Of a DNA stretch of 64,000 bases, positions 8,744-18,641 are shown in pieces. Location of the stretch: NCBI GenBank assembly GCA_018697205.1, contig JABHTG010000113.1:1-64000 (forward strand). Reading direction: 5' to 3'. A model generated the notes under the pieces. The model had not been told where the DNA came from and searched no databases. It saw only the letters and a list, made by a program, of their open reading frames with translations. The stretch comes from Nitrospina sp. Its GTDB lineage: Bacteria; Nitrospinota; Nitrospinia; Nitrospinales; VA-1. Every line of letters begins with the position of its first letter. Position 1 is the first letter of the stretch. Made by a program: the position numbers and the translations under genes.

Positions 8744-11176
8744 ATGTTTAAGCGATTTACAGAGAGAGCTCGTAGGGTAATAATACTTGCGCGAGAAGAA
8801 GCGGAGTTGTATCGCCATGAGTACCTCGGTACTGAGCATATTTTGCAAGGTGTAATAAAAGATGGCGGGGGTATTGCGGTTGCTATAATTCAAAAAACCG
8901 GTACAGACCTGACTCAACTAAAAAAAGAACTTGAAAAAAACTTGCCTCGCAGTTCCAGCTCGTTAATTATTGGTGATATTCCATTTACCTCTCGTGCAAA
9001 AAAAATTCTGGAGTTTGCAGTGGAGGAAGCACGTTCCTTGAATCATAATTACATTGGCACAGAACACTTGCTACTGGGTTTGCTCAAAGAGAAAGAGGGA
9101 GTAGCTTGCAGGATTCTCAATGGTTTTGGAGTATACTTTGATGATGTCAAAGAGAAAATTATTGAGATGTTTAAGGAACCTCTGGAAACAGCACGTGCAG
9201 GAGATAATGGCAAAACACCTACCCTTGATGAGTTTAGCCGCGATCTGACAAAGATGGCAGTCGATGGCAAGCTCGACCCAGTTATTGGTCGCGCTAAGGA
9301 GATAGAAAGATTAGTACAGATTCTTAGTCGTCGAACCAAAAATAATCCCGTTTTGATTGGTGAACCCGGTGTTGGTAAAACAGCAATTGTGGAAGGTCTA
9401 GCCCAACTCGTTATAGAACGCGAGGTACCTGATACTTTGCATGATAAACGCGTCGTGTCTTTAGATCTTGGTTCATTGATCGCAGGCACCAAATACCGCG
9501 GTCAGTTTGAGGCACGTCTCAAGGGCATCATGAAAGAAATTACTCAAAATGAGAGCATCATATTATTTATCGATGAACTTCACACTTTGGTTGGAGCTGG
9601 AGCAGCCGAAGGTTCAGTCGATGCTTCGAATATGCTTAAACCAGCGTTATCACGTGGTGAAATTCAGTGCATCGGAGCAACTACGCTTGAAGAATATCGT
9701 AAATATATTGAAAAAAATGGTGCCTTGGAGCGAAGGTTTCAGCAGGTTATTGTAAACCCACCTTCTGTGGAAGAGACGGTTGAGATTATTAAGGGGCTTA
9801 AAGTACCTTATGAACTACACCATAAGGCTAAAATTACAGATGAGGCTATTGTTACAGCAGTTAGGTTCTCGGACAGGTATATCAGCGATCGGTTTCTTCC
9901 CGATAAAGCCATCGACGTAATTGATGAGGCTGGTTCCCGTGTTCGGTTAAGAAGAGTTACACAGTCGCCTGAAATGCGTAAGATTCAACGTGAAATAGAT
10001 ACAATTGTTCGTGAAAAGAAATCATCTATTGAAAATCAAGAATTTGAAAAAGCAGTTGAATTTAGGGATAAAGAGGAAGAGTTGAGAGCTAATCTGGAGA
10101 AAGAAAAAGATAACTGGGAATCCGATAACGATACTGTTGAGCCTAAGATCACGGACCAAGATATTGCTGCGGTTGTATCGAGTATGACCGGAATTCCTCT
10201 TTCTAAAATCGAAGAGGGTGAAAGTGCACGTCTCCTCAACATGGAATCGGAACTTGCTTCTAAGGTTGTCGGCCAGGCTGAGGCCATTCAGGTTCTGACT
10301 AAAGCTATTAGGAGGTCCCGCTCTGGACTTAAAGATATGCGACGTCCAATTGGTTGCTTTTTATTTCTTGGACCGACCGGTGTTGGTAAAACAGAGTTAG
10401 CAGGCGTGCTTGCCGAATTTATGTTTGGTAATCGGGATGCCTTAATTAGGCTCGATATGTCTGAGTATATGGAAAAATTCAATGTGTCCCGCTTGACGGG
10501 AGCACCTCCTGGCTATGTGGGTTATGAAGAAGGAGGCCAGCTTACAGAGAAAGTTAGACGAAAGCCTTATTCTGTGGTTTTGTTTGATGAAATTGAAAAA
10601 GCTAACCCAGATGTTTTCCACCTGTTGTTGCAAATAATGGATGATGGTCGCTTGACCGACAGTTATGGTAGGGTGATTGATTTCAAGAATACGGTCATAA
10701 TTATGACTTCCAATATCAGTTCAAGATCTTTAGATAAAGGTACATCGCTAGGGTTTCATAAAGATGATCTTGAGATGAGCCATGATCGTATGCAAAAAGA
10801 TTTGAAACAAGACCTTAAACGAATGTTCAACCCTGAGTTTCTCAATAGGCTTAGCGAGACTGTAGTTTTCAGGCCGTTGGATATTGATCATATTGTTAGT
10901 ATTTTGGATGTCCAACTTCTCCAGATTAATGAACAGTTGATCCAACAGGGGTTAACTTTGGATGTTACTATGGAGGCTAAAAGGTGGTTAGCAGAAAAGG
11001 GATATGACAAGAGTTTTGGAGCTAGACCTCTCAAGCGTGCTCTGCAAAAACACCTTGAGGATATTTTGTCTGATGAGATGCTAAAGGGAAGATTCAAAAA
11101 TGGTGGAGTGATTGAGGTTAGTCTCCATGAGGATGCTTTGGTTTTTACTGAAAAATCGAGTGCAGTTAGCGCGTGA
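8744..11176 (+). CDS. clpC: ClpC-type AAA+ unfoldase of the Clp protease
   Basis: This 810-residue HSP100/ClpC ATPase unfolds substrates for ClpP. The N-domain carries two Clp repeats (about residues 1-75 and 76-145, each with a YxGTEH motif). The first AAA+ module has Walker A GEPGVGKT and Walker B ILFIDE. It is followed by a UVR-like helical segment ([16 protein letters not shown]), which distinguishes ClpC from ClpA and ClpB. The second AAA+ module has GPTGVGKT and a C-terminal D2-small domain. ClpP is encoded far away at 48 kb in the clpX-lon block, so ClpC and ClpX probably share it. No ctsR or mcsAB genes are adjacent, unlike in Firmicutes. Confidence 0.95.
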   Translation: MFKRFTERARRVIILAREEAELYRHEYLGTEHILQGVIKDGGGIAVAIIQKTGTDLTQLKKELEKNLPRSSSSLIIGDIPFTSRAKKILEFAVEEARSLNHNYIGTEHLLLGLLKEKEGVACRILNGFGVYFDDVKEKIIEMFKEPLETARAGDNGKTPTLDEFSRDLTKMAVDGKLDPVIGRAKEIERLVQILSRRTKNNPVLIGEPGVGKTAIVEGLAQLVIEREVPDTLHDKRVVSLDLGSLIAGTKYRGQFEARLKGIMKEITQNESIILFIDELHTLVGAGAAEGSVDASNMLKPALSRGEIQCIGATTLEEYRKYIEKNGALERRFQQVIVNPPSVEETVEIIKGLKVPYELHHKAKITDEAIVTAVRFSDRYISDRFLPDKAIDVIDEAGSRVRLRRVTQSPEMRKIQREIDTIVREKKSSIENQEFEKAVEFRDKEEELRANLEKEKDNWESDNDTVEPKITDQDIAAVVSSMTGIPLSKIEEGESARLLNMESELASKVVGQAEAIQVLTKAIRRSRSGLKDMRRPIGCFLFLGPTGVGKTELAGVLAEFMFGNRDALIRLDMSEYMEKFNVSRLTGAPPGYVGYEEGGQLTEKVRRKPYSVVLFDEIEKANPDVFHLLLQIMDDGRLTDSYGRVIDFKNTVIIMTSNISSRSLDKGTSLGFHKDDLEMSHDRMQKDLKQDLKRMFNPEFLNRLSETVVFRPLDIDHIVSILDVQLLQINEQLIQQGLTLDVTMEAKRWLAEKGYDKSFGARPLKRALQKHLEDILSDEMLKGRFKNGGVIEVSLHEDALVFTEKSSAVSA

Positions 11177-11195
11177 AAAAAAATATTCCTGAGAA

Positions 11196-11232
11196 TGGGG
11201 TAAAGTAATCCCCAAAAATTGGGGTAAAGTAA
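11196..11232 (+). repeat. Direct repeat with two mutually exclusive hairpins between clpC and bamA
   Basis: GGGGTAAAGTAA occurs at 11197-11208 and again at 11221-11232, exactly 24 bp apart. The CCCC between them can pair with either GGGG: TGGGG (11196-11200) with CCCCA (11210-11214), or CCCCAA (11210-11215) with TTGGGG (11219-11224). There is no T run after the second stem, so it is not a textbook terminator. It could be an operator or a switchable RNA element. Confidence 0.5.
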
Positions 11233-11375
11233 CTTCCAAATCAGTGTAAATTATTGTAAAGTATTGGAGTTTAAGGTCCGTAGAGACCCTAGATGCCGAT
11301 ACTTTTTTTTTGCTAAAATCTCGTGCTTCATTTCCAGAAGGTATAACTTTTTAAAAAACAAAGACTTCTTTGCTT

Positions 11376-13640
11376 GTGACCAAAACGCTCCAAATTTTTA
11401 TGTTTGTCCTTGTATTTCTTCTCATGTCTGTCTTAGCTTCGCATGTTCATGCCCAAAGCGAAGGCCTTGTAGGTAAGATTAAAATTAAAGGTAACAAGCG
11501 AGTGGAAACCTCCACTCTTCTTTACTACATTAAAACACGTGAGGGAGAGCCCCTTTCTCGAAATCAAATCAGCAAAGACATTGAAGAGATATATGGTCTT
11601 GGGCAGTTTAAGGATATACGCGTTGAAACACGGCGAGGCCTCAAGGGGCTTGAGGTAGTTTTCATAGTTGAAGAGATTCCTTCTATCGGCGATATTCAGC
11701 TTTATGGGAATAAAGAAATTGATGATAACGATATATATGATGCGCTGTTGTTTAAAAGAGGTGAAGCGTTTCAGGAATATATGCCGTCCCAAGCTAAGGA
11801 AAAAATTAAGTCGTTGTATCATGAAAGAGGTTTTTTTCTCGCTAAAGTTGATGTTGTCTCAAAAATATCAAACAGAAACTTGATAAACATTCACATCAGA
11901 GTTATTGAAGGAGAAAAAATCAGGATTAAGAGTTTACGTTTTTCAGGCAACAAGAAGATTTCTGCAGACAAACTTAGAGATCAAATGGAAACTAATCAAG
12001 AATCATGGTTTTCGTTTCTTGATGAATCTGGGATTTATAAAAAGGATATTTTAAAAATAGATCTATTGAGATTAGAAGCATACTACCAGGATCACGGGTA
12101 TCTCCGCGCCACAGCCCAGGAGCCAAAAATTGATATTGATAAGAAAAATAAAGAAATCAATATTTTGATTCCGATTAATGAAGGTTCCAAATATAGAGTC
12201 GGTAAATTAACCAGTAAATCGGATGATAGGGTATCAGAAGAGGATATTTTAAAGGCTATTCAAATTAAGAATGGGGACATATATAGCTTGGCAAAAGTAA
12301 GGCAAGGAATTCTGAATGTCAGTGACCTCTACTCGGAGCGAGGTTTTGCCTTCGCAGATGTTAGTCCGTTAACAAAAATAAATGAAAATACCCGAACGGT
12401 TGATGTAAGTATCGAGGTAGAAAGAGGACGAAAAACTTATGTTGGTGAAATTTCCATGGTAGGTAACACAAGAACACAGGATAATGTTATTAGGAGAGAA
12501 TTTCGCCTTAAAGAAGGTGAGCTTTTCGATAGCGTAAAACTAAGACGAACCAAACAGCGTATTAACAACCTTCAGTTCTTTGAAGATGTAAAGATCGATA
12601 CCAGCCGAGGTAAAGAACCTGATTTGATTGATATTACAACTACAGTCACAGAAAAGCCAACAGGAAGTGTTAATGTTGGTGCTGGGTTTAGTTCTACCGA
12701 AAATCTAATTTTTAATGCGGGTATTTCACAAAATAATTTTCTTGGTCGCGGGCAAAGAGTCGTTTTTTCTACTAATCTTTCTTCTAGAAGGACAGACTTT
12801 AATCTATCTTTAACGGACCCAAGGATATTCGATACAGAGTTGTCAGCTGGAATAGACGCATTTAACCGTAAAACAGATTATTATAGTTATAAGGCTAGAA
12901 ATACTGGTGCTGGGATTCGTTTTGGGAAATCCTTATCCGAGCATGACTGGGCAGGTTTAAATTATAATTTTAGTCATACTAAGATTACAGATGTTGTGAA
13001 GATTACTTCCTATTTAAAAAATGAAACGCGCAACACCAGTCGAATTAGTCCTACTTTTATCAGAGATACCAGAGATAATTTTTTGAATCCTTCCACGGGG
13101 TCACGCCATGTGGTACGATTTGGTCTGGCGGGACTTGGGGGAGCCAAATTTCACAAGATGAGCTATGAGGGTTCTCGTTACTGGCCCATTGTTGGAAAAC
13201 TTGTAGGAATGGTGCATGGTATGATTGCTTGGGCAGATGGATATGCTGATGAAGATCTGCCAGCCTTTGAGCGTTACTATATGGGAGGACCGAAGAGCTT
13301 GAGGGGTTACACCATCAGAGATGTTGGGCCTAAAGATAGTGAAGGAAACCCCTTAGGTGGTAACCAGTCACTGTTATTAAACTTAGAACTGCAATACCCT
13401 TTTACAAAGGGATTTAGAGGATTTGCATTTTATGACCGTGGCCAATTATACGGGGCAGGAGATAATATAAGCTCAACCTCAGAAACATGGGATTTGCTAG
13501 ATATGAGAGATAGTGTTGGAGTGGGCCTTCGTTTTATGAGTCCTTTTGGTCCGATAGGTTTTGCATATGGTCTCAAACTTGATCAGGCAACAGGTGAGGA
13601 GTCGGGTGAATTTCACTTCTCGGCTGGCAACTCATTTTAA
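11376..13640 (+). CDS. bamA: Outer-membrane protein assembly factor BamA
   Basis: BamA inserts beta-barrel proteins into the outer membrane. The protein has about 754 residues: a signal peptide ending in HVHA, five POTRA repeats over roughly residues 30-410 (GNKRVET, GNKEIDD, GNKKISA and GNTRTQD mark repeat starts), then a 16-strand barrel domain with the LRGY motif (GPKSLRGY) and a terminal Phe. The start is uncertain. GTG 11376 gives a signal peptide with a Lys before the hydrophobic core, TTG 11370 is two codons earlier, and ATG 11400 would remove the basic residue. It heads the envelope-biogenesis cluster, with the OmpH-like gene 20 bp downstream. Confidence 0.95.
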   Translation: MTKTLQIFMFVLVFLLMSVLASHVHAQSEGLVGKIKIKGNKRVETSTLLYYIKTREGEPLSRNQISKDIEEIYGLGQFKDIRVETRRGLKGLEVVFIVEEIPSIGDIQLYGNKEIDDNDIYDALLFKRGEAFQEYMPSQAKEKIKSLYHERGFFLAKVDVVSKISNRNLINIHIRVIEGEKIRIKSLRFSGNKKISADKLRDQMETNQESWFSFLDESGIYKKDILKIDLLRLEAYYQDHGYLRATAQEPKIDIDKKNKEINILIPINEGSKYRVGKLTSKSDDRVSEEDILKAIQIKNGDIYSLAKVRQGILNVSDLYSERGFAFADVSPLTKINENTRTVDVSIEVERGRKTYVGEISMVGNTRTQDNVIRREFRLKEGELFDSVKLRRTKQRINNLQFFEDVKIDTSRGKEPDLIDITTTVTEKPTGSVNVGAGFSSTENLIFNAGISQNNFLGRGQRVVFSTNLSSRRTDFNLSLTDPRIFDTELSAGIDAFNRKTDYYSYKARNTGAGIRFGKSLSEHDWAGLNYNFSHTKITDVVKITSYLKNETRNTSRISPTFIRDTRDNFLNPSTGSRHVVRFGLAGLGGAKFHKMSYEGSRYWPIVGKLVGMVHGMIAWADGYADEDLPAFERYYMGGPKSLRGYTIRDVGPKDSEGNPLGGNQSLLLNLELQYPFTKGFRGFAFYDRGQLYGAGDNISSTSETWDLLDMRDSVGVGLRFMSPFGPIGFAYGLKLDQATGEESGEFHFSAGNSF

Positions 13641-13660
13641 TCTTTAGATAGGGGAATTTC

Positions 13661-14200
13661 ATGTTTTTTGGTTTTATGCGGTTATCCAAGTTTATTAAGT
13701 TGGGTTGTTTTTTAATTATATTTTTTATATTTACTCAAGCTACACCCGGTTATTCAAAAGATGTAAGAGTTGGTGTTATTAATGTTCAAGCAGCCGTTTC
13801 TGGTACCAAGGAGTGGAAAAGGGAGTTTAGTGCATTCAAAACTAAATTTAATAAAGAAAAAATGTCAATTTCGGTTAAAGAAAAGCAGCTAAAAAAAATG
13901 CTCGAAGATTTGACCAAGCAGGGAATGGTACTTAACCCCGAATTAAAGAAAAAAAAAGAAGAAACGCTACTTAAAAAAAAGAAAGATTTTGAGCGTTATG
14001 TGCAGGATCAAAACGAAATATTTGCCAAAAAAGAAAAGTTAATCACAGGTAAAATTTTAAAAAAAATGGCTGAAGTTATTAAACGTTTAGGTGAAACAAA
14101 AAAATTTACAATGATACTGGAAAAAAAAGTTGGTCTTTATTTTGACCAATCAGTTGACCTCACGACACTCGCAACAAAAACCTACGACAAAATGAAATAG
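13661..14200 (+). CDS. OmpH/Skp family periplasmic chaperone
   Basis: This 179-residue protein has a signal peptide (hydrophobic 17-31, cleavage near GYS) and then VRVGVINVQAAV, the typical beginning of Skp/OmpH proteins. A long Lys/Glu-rich coiled coil follows (about 55-150). It returns to the core with FTMILEKKVGLYFDQSVDLTT. Skp holds unfolded outer-membrane proteins on their way to BamA, consistent with its place directly after bamA. AGGGGAA just before the ATG serves as a ribosome binding site. Another start at Met6 is possible. Confidence 0.88.
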   Translation: MFFGFMRLSKFIKLGCFLIIFFIFTQATPGYSKDVRVGVINVQAAVSGTKEWKREFSAFKTKFNKEKMSISVKEKQLKKMLEDLTKQGMVLNPELKKKKEETLLKKKKDFERYVQDQNEIFAKKEKLITGKILKKMAEVIKRLGETKKFTMILEKKVGLYFDQSVDLTTLATKTYDKMK

Positions 14201-14272
14201 GTTAAAACACTTCTGATGTAATTTCTTTTTCAAAAAGATTGAGTGTACGATTTTACAGTATAAAAAAAACCA

Positions 14273-14722
14273 ATGATGGATATAGATGAAATTAAAAGTA
14301 TTATTCCTCACCGCTATCCATTTTTGTTAGTGGATCGTATAATTGAGTGCGATATGGAATCCCGGATTGTGGGCATAAAAAACGTCACAACTAATGAACC
14401 ATTCTTTCAAGGGCATTTTCCAAAATATCCGATTATGCCGGGAGTTCTTATTATTGAAGCCCTTGCACAGGTTGCCTGCATTCTTGCCTTAAAAACGCTA
14501 AAAAAAGAGGGACATGGTTCTGTATTTTTTACGGGTATTGATGGGGCAAAATTTCGACAACCCGTCCGTCCAGGTGATCAGTTGCGCTTGGAACTTAATA
14601 AGATAAAACAAAGAGGAACGTTGTTTCGTTTTCAAGGTAGTGCTTATGTTGATAGTACTCTTGCTGCAGAATGTACGCTTCAGGCAATGTTGGGGAAAGA
14701 TACGGACGATTCGGTAAAGTAG
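14273..14722 (+). CDS. fabZ: 3-hydroxyacyl-ACP dehydratase FabZ
   Basis: FabZ dehydrates 3-hydroxyacyl-ACP in fatty acid synthesis and competes with LpxA for hydroxyacyl-ACP. The 149-residue hot-dog protein has HRYPFLLVDRI near the start, the active-site GHFPKYPIMPGV segment with catalytic His, and the active-site Glu in IIEALAQ. The start is ATG 14273 or the next codon ATG 14276; no clear Shine-Dalgarno sequence is present. lpxD, which commonly lies between ompH and fabZ, is absent here. Confidence 0.95.
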   Translation: MMDIDEIKSIIPHRYPFLLVDRIIECDMESRIVGIKNVTTNEPFFQGHFPKYPIMPGVLIIEALAQVACILALKTLKKEGHGSVFFTGIDGAKFRQPVRPGDQLRLELNKIKQRGTLFRFQGSAYVDSTLAAECTLQAMLGKDTDDSVK

Positions 14723-14818
14723 TCCATAAAAAAGATAGGCAGCGATAGACGACCCGCCCTAATGGTTTTCAGCCAAAAGAATTTTTTTTAACTCTATAAT
14801 ACAGATTAAAGTATCAAA

Positions 14819-15589
14819 GTGACTATTCATAGTAACTCCGAAATTGATTCCAGCGTTGACCTTGGAAAAGACATTAGAGTAGGACCATTTTCTACTATTG
14901 GATCCGGAGTAAAAATTGGGGATCGAACAGAAATTGGCCCTAACGTCCATATTGAATCAGGTACAGTAGTAGGGGAAGATTGTCGAATTTTTCATGGGGC
15001 ATCTATTGGTGGAGATCCACAGATAACGGGTGTCCGTGATATTACATCTTCTGTAGAAATTGGCGATAAAACTACAGTGCGAGAATTTGTTACAATTCAC
15101 CGCTCAGCTAATGAGGGTGAAAAAACAATAATAGGTAATGGCTGCCTTTTGATGGCTTATGCGCATATTGCACATGATTGCGTCATAGGTAATGATGTGG
15201 TTATTGTCAATGCAACTTCACTTTCTGGCCATATCATTGTTGAAGAGCGTGCTTTTATTTCAGGGATGATAGGGGTTCATCAATTTGTTCGATTTGGTAA
15301 GCTTTCCATGACCGGAGGTATGAGTCGAATTGTAAAAGATATAATTCCATTCTCGACGGTCGAGGGAAGCCCTGCTCGCCTAATTGGGACAAATGCAATA
15401 GGACTAAAAAGGGCAGGAGTGGCACCTGCTATAAGAAGCGGTTTAAAAAAAGCGATTGGTTTTATTATGCACAGGGAGCTAAATACTACTCAGGCTATCA
15501 AAAAAATAGAGGAGGAAATTGAAATATCAGATGAGATTCGCTATCTTATCAACTTTGTGAACCAATCAGATCGAGGAATTATTAGATAA
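14819..15589 (+). CDS. lpxA: Acyl-ACP-UDP-N-acetylglucosamine O-acyltransferase (LpxA)
   Basis: LpxA carries out the first step of lipid A synthesis. It has 256 residues, the usual length. The N-terminal two thirds form hexapeptide (left-handed beta-helix) repeats such as IGSGVKIGDRTEIG. The catalytic His lies in AYAHIAHDC, and the C-terminal helical part begins at LKRAGV. The start is GTG 14819. The stop codon overlaps the ATG of the next gene by one base (TAATG), so translation is probably coupled with the Gfo/Idh-type oxidoreductase. This suggests that LpxA may use a substrate made by that enzyme. Confidence 0.95.
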   Translation: MTIHSNSEIDSSVDLGKDIRVGPFSTIGSGVKIGDRTEIGPNVHIESGTVVGEDCRIFHGASIGGDPQITGVRDITSSVEIGDKTTVREFVTIHRSANEGEKTIIGNGCLLMAYAHIAHDCVIGNDVVIVNATSLSGHIIVEERAFISGMIGVHQFVRFGKLSMTGGMSRIVKDIIPFSTVEGSPARLIGTNAIGLKRAGVAPAIRSGLKKAIGFIMHRELNTTQAIKKIEEEIEISDEIRYLINFVNQSDRGIIR

Positions 15590-16548
15590 TGGCAGAATGT
15601 AAAATAGGAGTTGTTGGAGTTGGAAGAATGGGTGAATATCATGTTGGCGTTTTGTCTGATATGCGTGAAGCCCAATTATCAGGTCTTGTAGATAGCGACC
15701 AAGAACGAGCTAAAAAAATAGCTGAAAAATATAAAACTTATACGTATAGAAGTCATAAAGACCTTTTTTCTAAGGTTGATGCTGTTGTTATTTCTGTTCC
15801 AACTGCATTACATTATTCGATTGCCAAGGAGTTTATAGAAGCTGGAATTCATACTTTATTGGAAAAACCCTGTACAAACGACCTAGGCCAAGCAGAGGAA
15901 CTATTTGAACTTGCGGCAAAAAATAACGTAACCCTTCAGATAGGTCATGTAGAGAGGTTTAATGGCGCAGTTCAGGAATTGTTTAAAATAGTTAAAGATC
16001 CGATATATATTGAGTGTAAACGTATGAGTCCATTTTCTTCTCGAATCAAGGATGATGGGGTAGTGCTAGATATTATGATTCATGATATCGATATTGTCCT
16101 TAATCTTGTTGAGTCGAATGTGTCCAGTATCAACGTAGTTGGAGGTTCAGTTTTTTCTAAACGAGATGATTTGGTCAATGCTCAGATAAAATTTGAGAAC
16201 GGGTGTATTGCGAATTTTTTAGCAAGCCGGGTATCTCAAAATAAGGTAAGGACGCTTGAAGTAACACAAAAGGAGTCGTCCATACTGCTTGATTATACTG
16301 AACAGGAAATTTTTGTGCATCGTCAGTCTTCCTCCGAAAGTCAATTGAGTCCAGGCTCGTTAAGATATAAACAGGAATCTTTAGTTGAACGAATTTTTGT
16401 CCATAAGGATAATCCTCTTAAGTTGGAGCTCAAACACTTTATAGATTGCGCAGCAGGCGGCCAGAGAAACATAGCCGTAAAGAAAGAATTAAACTCTCTT
16501 AATATTGCATTACAAATACTCAGTCAATTCAAATCAGGAAGGAAATAA
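15589..16548 (+). CDS. Gfo/Idh/MocA-family oxidoreductase, GnnA-like candidate
   Basis: This 319-residue NAD(P)-dependent sugar oxidoreductase has a Rossmann start (IGVVGVGRMGEYH), the family EKP motif (LLEKPC) and a MIHDIDI active-site segment. It overlaps lpxA by one base and is followed by lpxI and lpxB. In bacteria whose lipid A contains 2,3-diamino-glucose, GnnA (a Gfo/Idh enzyme) oxidises UDP-GlcNAc at C3 before the aminotransferase GnnB acts, and gnnA is often beside lpxA. That role is inferred from position only. No GnnB aminotransferase is present in this window. The alternative is a general sugar dehydrogenase. Confidence 0.8.
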   Translation: MAECKIGVVGVGRMGEYHVGVLSDMREAQLSGLVDSDQERAKKIAEKYKTYTYRSHKDLFSKVDAVVISVPTALHYSIAKEFIEAGIHTLLEKPCTNDLGQAEELFELAAKNNVTLQIGHVERFNGAVQELFKIVKDPIYIECKRMSPFSSRIKDDGVVLDIMIHDIDIVLNLVESNVSSINVVGGSVFSKRDDLVNAQIKFENGCIANFLASRVSQNKVRTLEVTQKESSILLDYTEQEIFVHRQSSSESQLSPGSLRYKQESLVERIFVHKDNPLKLELKHFIDCAAGGQRNIAVKKELNSLNIALQILSQFKSGRK

Positions 16549-16605
16549 ATTTTTTAGGGATTAAAAGTTCTTGAATGGTATTCTTCCAACAGTGTCTCTC
16601 AATAA

Positions 16606-17418
16606 ATGTCGGATTCAGAAAAAAAAATAGGATTACTAGCTGGAGCGGGAGAAGTTCCCGCGCATTTTGCCAAGCAAGCTTGTCGACGGGGAATACGAAT
16701 TGTTGCAGTATCTTTTTCTGATGAGATACACACAAAACTGGAACCTCTCGTAGAAAAAGCCTATTCTATCGGAATAGGAAAACCCGGTAAAATTTTCAAA
16801 ACATTTAAAGATGAAAAGATAACTGATCTTTTGATGTTGGGAAAGGTTGATAAAGAAATAATTTTCCGACCAAGTTTTTTCGATTTGCGTGCAATTAAAT
16901 TTTTTAAAAGCCTTATTAGTCAGGAAGATAAATCACTCCTCCTTGGAGTGATCAAAGAAATAGAAAAAGAGGGGTTCAACGTTCTTGACCAAAAGGAACT
17001 TCTGGGAGAAATTTTTCCAGGAAAAGGGGTTCTTACGGAAAGAAAACCATCAATCGAAGAAATGGAGAATATAAAATTTGGGATTCCAATCGCAAAAAAA
17101 CTTGCAGATATGGAAATTGGCCAAACTATTGTAGTAAAAAATAAAACGGTGGTTTCTGTCGAGGCAATCGAAGGAACAGATAAAGCAATAGAGAGAGGTT
17201 GCGAATTGTCACGTGGAAAATGTGTTGCTATAAAAGTTAGTCGGACTAATCAGGACTACCGTTATGATGTTCCAGGTATTGGCCTACTAACAATGGAGAA
17301 ATTGATAAATGGTAGAGCGTCGGTTTTAGCAATAGAAGCAGGAAGAGTAATGATTGTTGATCAGGAAAAAGTAGTGGAAATAGCAGACCGCGCTAAAATA
17401 TCCTTAGTATGTATATAA
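16606..17418 (+). CDS. lpxI: UDP-2,3-diacylglucosamine pyrophosphatase LpxI
   Basis: LpxI cleaves UDP-2,3-diacylglucosamine to lipid X and UMP, replacing LpxH in many non-gamma lineages. The 270-residue protein starts with IGLLAGAGEVPAHFA. It carries the family C-terminal segment with EAIEGTDKAIERG, then DVPGIGLLTMEKL, and ends soon after VLAIEAGRVMI. It lies between the Gfo/Idh gene (57-bp gap) and lpxB (50-bp gap), matching the next pathway step. No Shine-Dalgarno sequence is evident at the ATG. Confidence 0.93.
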   Translation: MSDSEKKIGLLAGAGEVPAHFAKQACRRGIRIVAVSFSDEIHTKLEPLVEKAYSIGIGKPGKIFKTFKDEKITDLLMLGKVDKEIIFRPSFFDLRAIKFFKSLISQEDKSLLLGVIKEIEKEGFNVLDQKELLGEIFPGKGVLTERKPSIEEMENIKFGIPIAKKLADMEIGQTIVVKNKTVVSVEAIEGTDKAIERGCELSRGKCVAIKVSRTNQDYRYDVPGIGLLTMEKLINGRASVLAIEAGRVMIVDQEKVVEIADRAKISLVCI

Positions 17419-17468
17419 AAGGTAATCTTTACGATCACCTCCTAAATTTAACTTCATAACTAATATTA

Positions 17469-18641
17469 ATGGTGGACGAATCAATTCGATTTCTGATTAT
17501 TGCTGGAGAAGCTTCTGGGGATATTCATGGAGGCGGATTAGTTCGTGCCTTAAAAAACTATCACCCTAATTGTGAGTTTACCGGCTTAGGTGGCGATCAC
17601 ATGCGCCGAGAAGGAGTGAAAACATTTTACGACATTGATCGCATGGGAGCGATAGGCGTCGTGGAAATACTTGGTGACTTGCCACACTATTTAAAGGTAT
17701 ATCGTAAACTTTCTTATGAAATCAAAAGCGGTCGTTACGATGCAGTTATTCTAATTGATTACCCTACTCTTAACCTTCGACTTGCAAAACTTTGCAAAAA
17801 GTATTCCTGTCCAGCACTTTTTTTTATTAGTCCTCAGGTATGGGCTTGGCGTCAAGGTAGAATAAAAGAAATTAAACGTACAGTCAGTAAAATGTTTGTT
17901 ATCTTTCCCTTTGAGGAATTTTTGCTAAAAAAGGAAGGGGTTGATGCAGAGTTTGTTGGTCATCCTTTTATTGAAACGGTGAAAACTTCTATGACACGAG
18001 ATGAAGCAATGAAGAAATTTTCATTAGACTTAAAAAGAAAAACTATTGGCCTAATGCCAGGAAGCAGAAATAGTGAGCTTGATTTTCTCCTCGACCTAAT
18101 GATCAACTCAGCGGAAGAAATTAAAAAGCACCTTAAGGACTGCCAATTTATTTTACCAGTTGCAAATACTTTAAATCCAAAGATTATCCTAGATCGATTA
18201 AAAACCAATCCACTTGAGATAAGAGTCATAGAAGGAAAATCATATGATGTGATGAACTGCTGTGATTTTATAATTATAGCTTCTGGTTCGGCGACCCTTG
18301 AAGCAGGACTTCTTGGATGTCCTATGGTTATTGTATATAAACTAAACTGGTTCACCTATTGGTTAGCGCGAGTTCTTGTTAAAATTAAACTATATGGACT
18401 AGTCAATATCGTTGCTGGAGAGGAAGTGGTAACTGAACTTATTCAGAATAAAGCCACTGTCAAAAATATTACCAAAGAAGTGTTAAGAGTTATGAGTAAT
18501 TCAGAAGAGCGTGAGAGTCTTCGTTCTCGACTCCTACAAGTTCGTAAATCTCTTGGAGATCCAGGCGTATTAGATAGAGTCGCGGTTCGCATGATAGAGT
18601 TTCTTAGGGAGCGAAGGCGGAATGAAAAAATTTCTATTTAA
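17469..18641 (+). CDS. lpxB: Lipid A disaccharide synthase LpxB
   Basis: LpxB joins lipid X and UDP-diacylglucosamine into the lipid A disaccharide. The 390-residue GT19 protein has the N-terminal AGEASGDIHGG motif, FISPQVWAWRQGR, the MPGSRNSE loop, and the C-terminal nucleotide-binding ASGSATLEAGLLGCPMV. It overlaps the following acyltransferase gene by 20 bp, so the two are almost certainly co-expressed. Confidence 0.95.
   Translation: MVDESIRFLIIAGEASGDIHGGGLVRALKNYHPNCEFTGLGGDHMRREGVKTFYDIDRMGAIGVVEILGDLPHYLKVYRKLSYEIKSGRYDAVILIDYPTLNLRLAKLCKKYSCPALFFISPQVWAWRQGRIKEIKRTVSKMFVIFPFEEFLLKKEGVDAEFVGHPFIETVKTSMTRDEAMKKFSLDLKRKTIGLMPGSRNSELDFLLDLMINSAEEIKKHLKDCQFILPVANTLNPKIILDRLKTNPLEIRVIEGKSYDVMNCCDFIIIASGSATLEAGLLGCPMVIVYKLNWFTYWLARVLVKIKLYGLVNIVAGEEVVTELIQNKATVKNITKEVLRVMSNSEERESLRSRLLQVRKSLGDPGVLDRVAVRMIEFLRERRRNEKISI

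Noticed and set aside
9049-9492. 147-codon minus-strand frame inside clpC
   Set aside because: It is antisense to conserved ClpC motifs and has no independent coding evidence.
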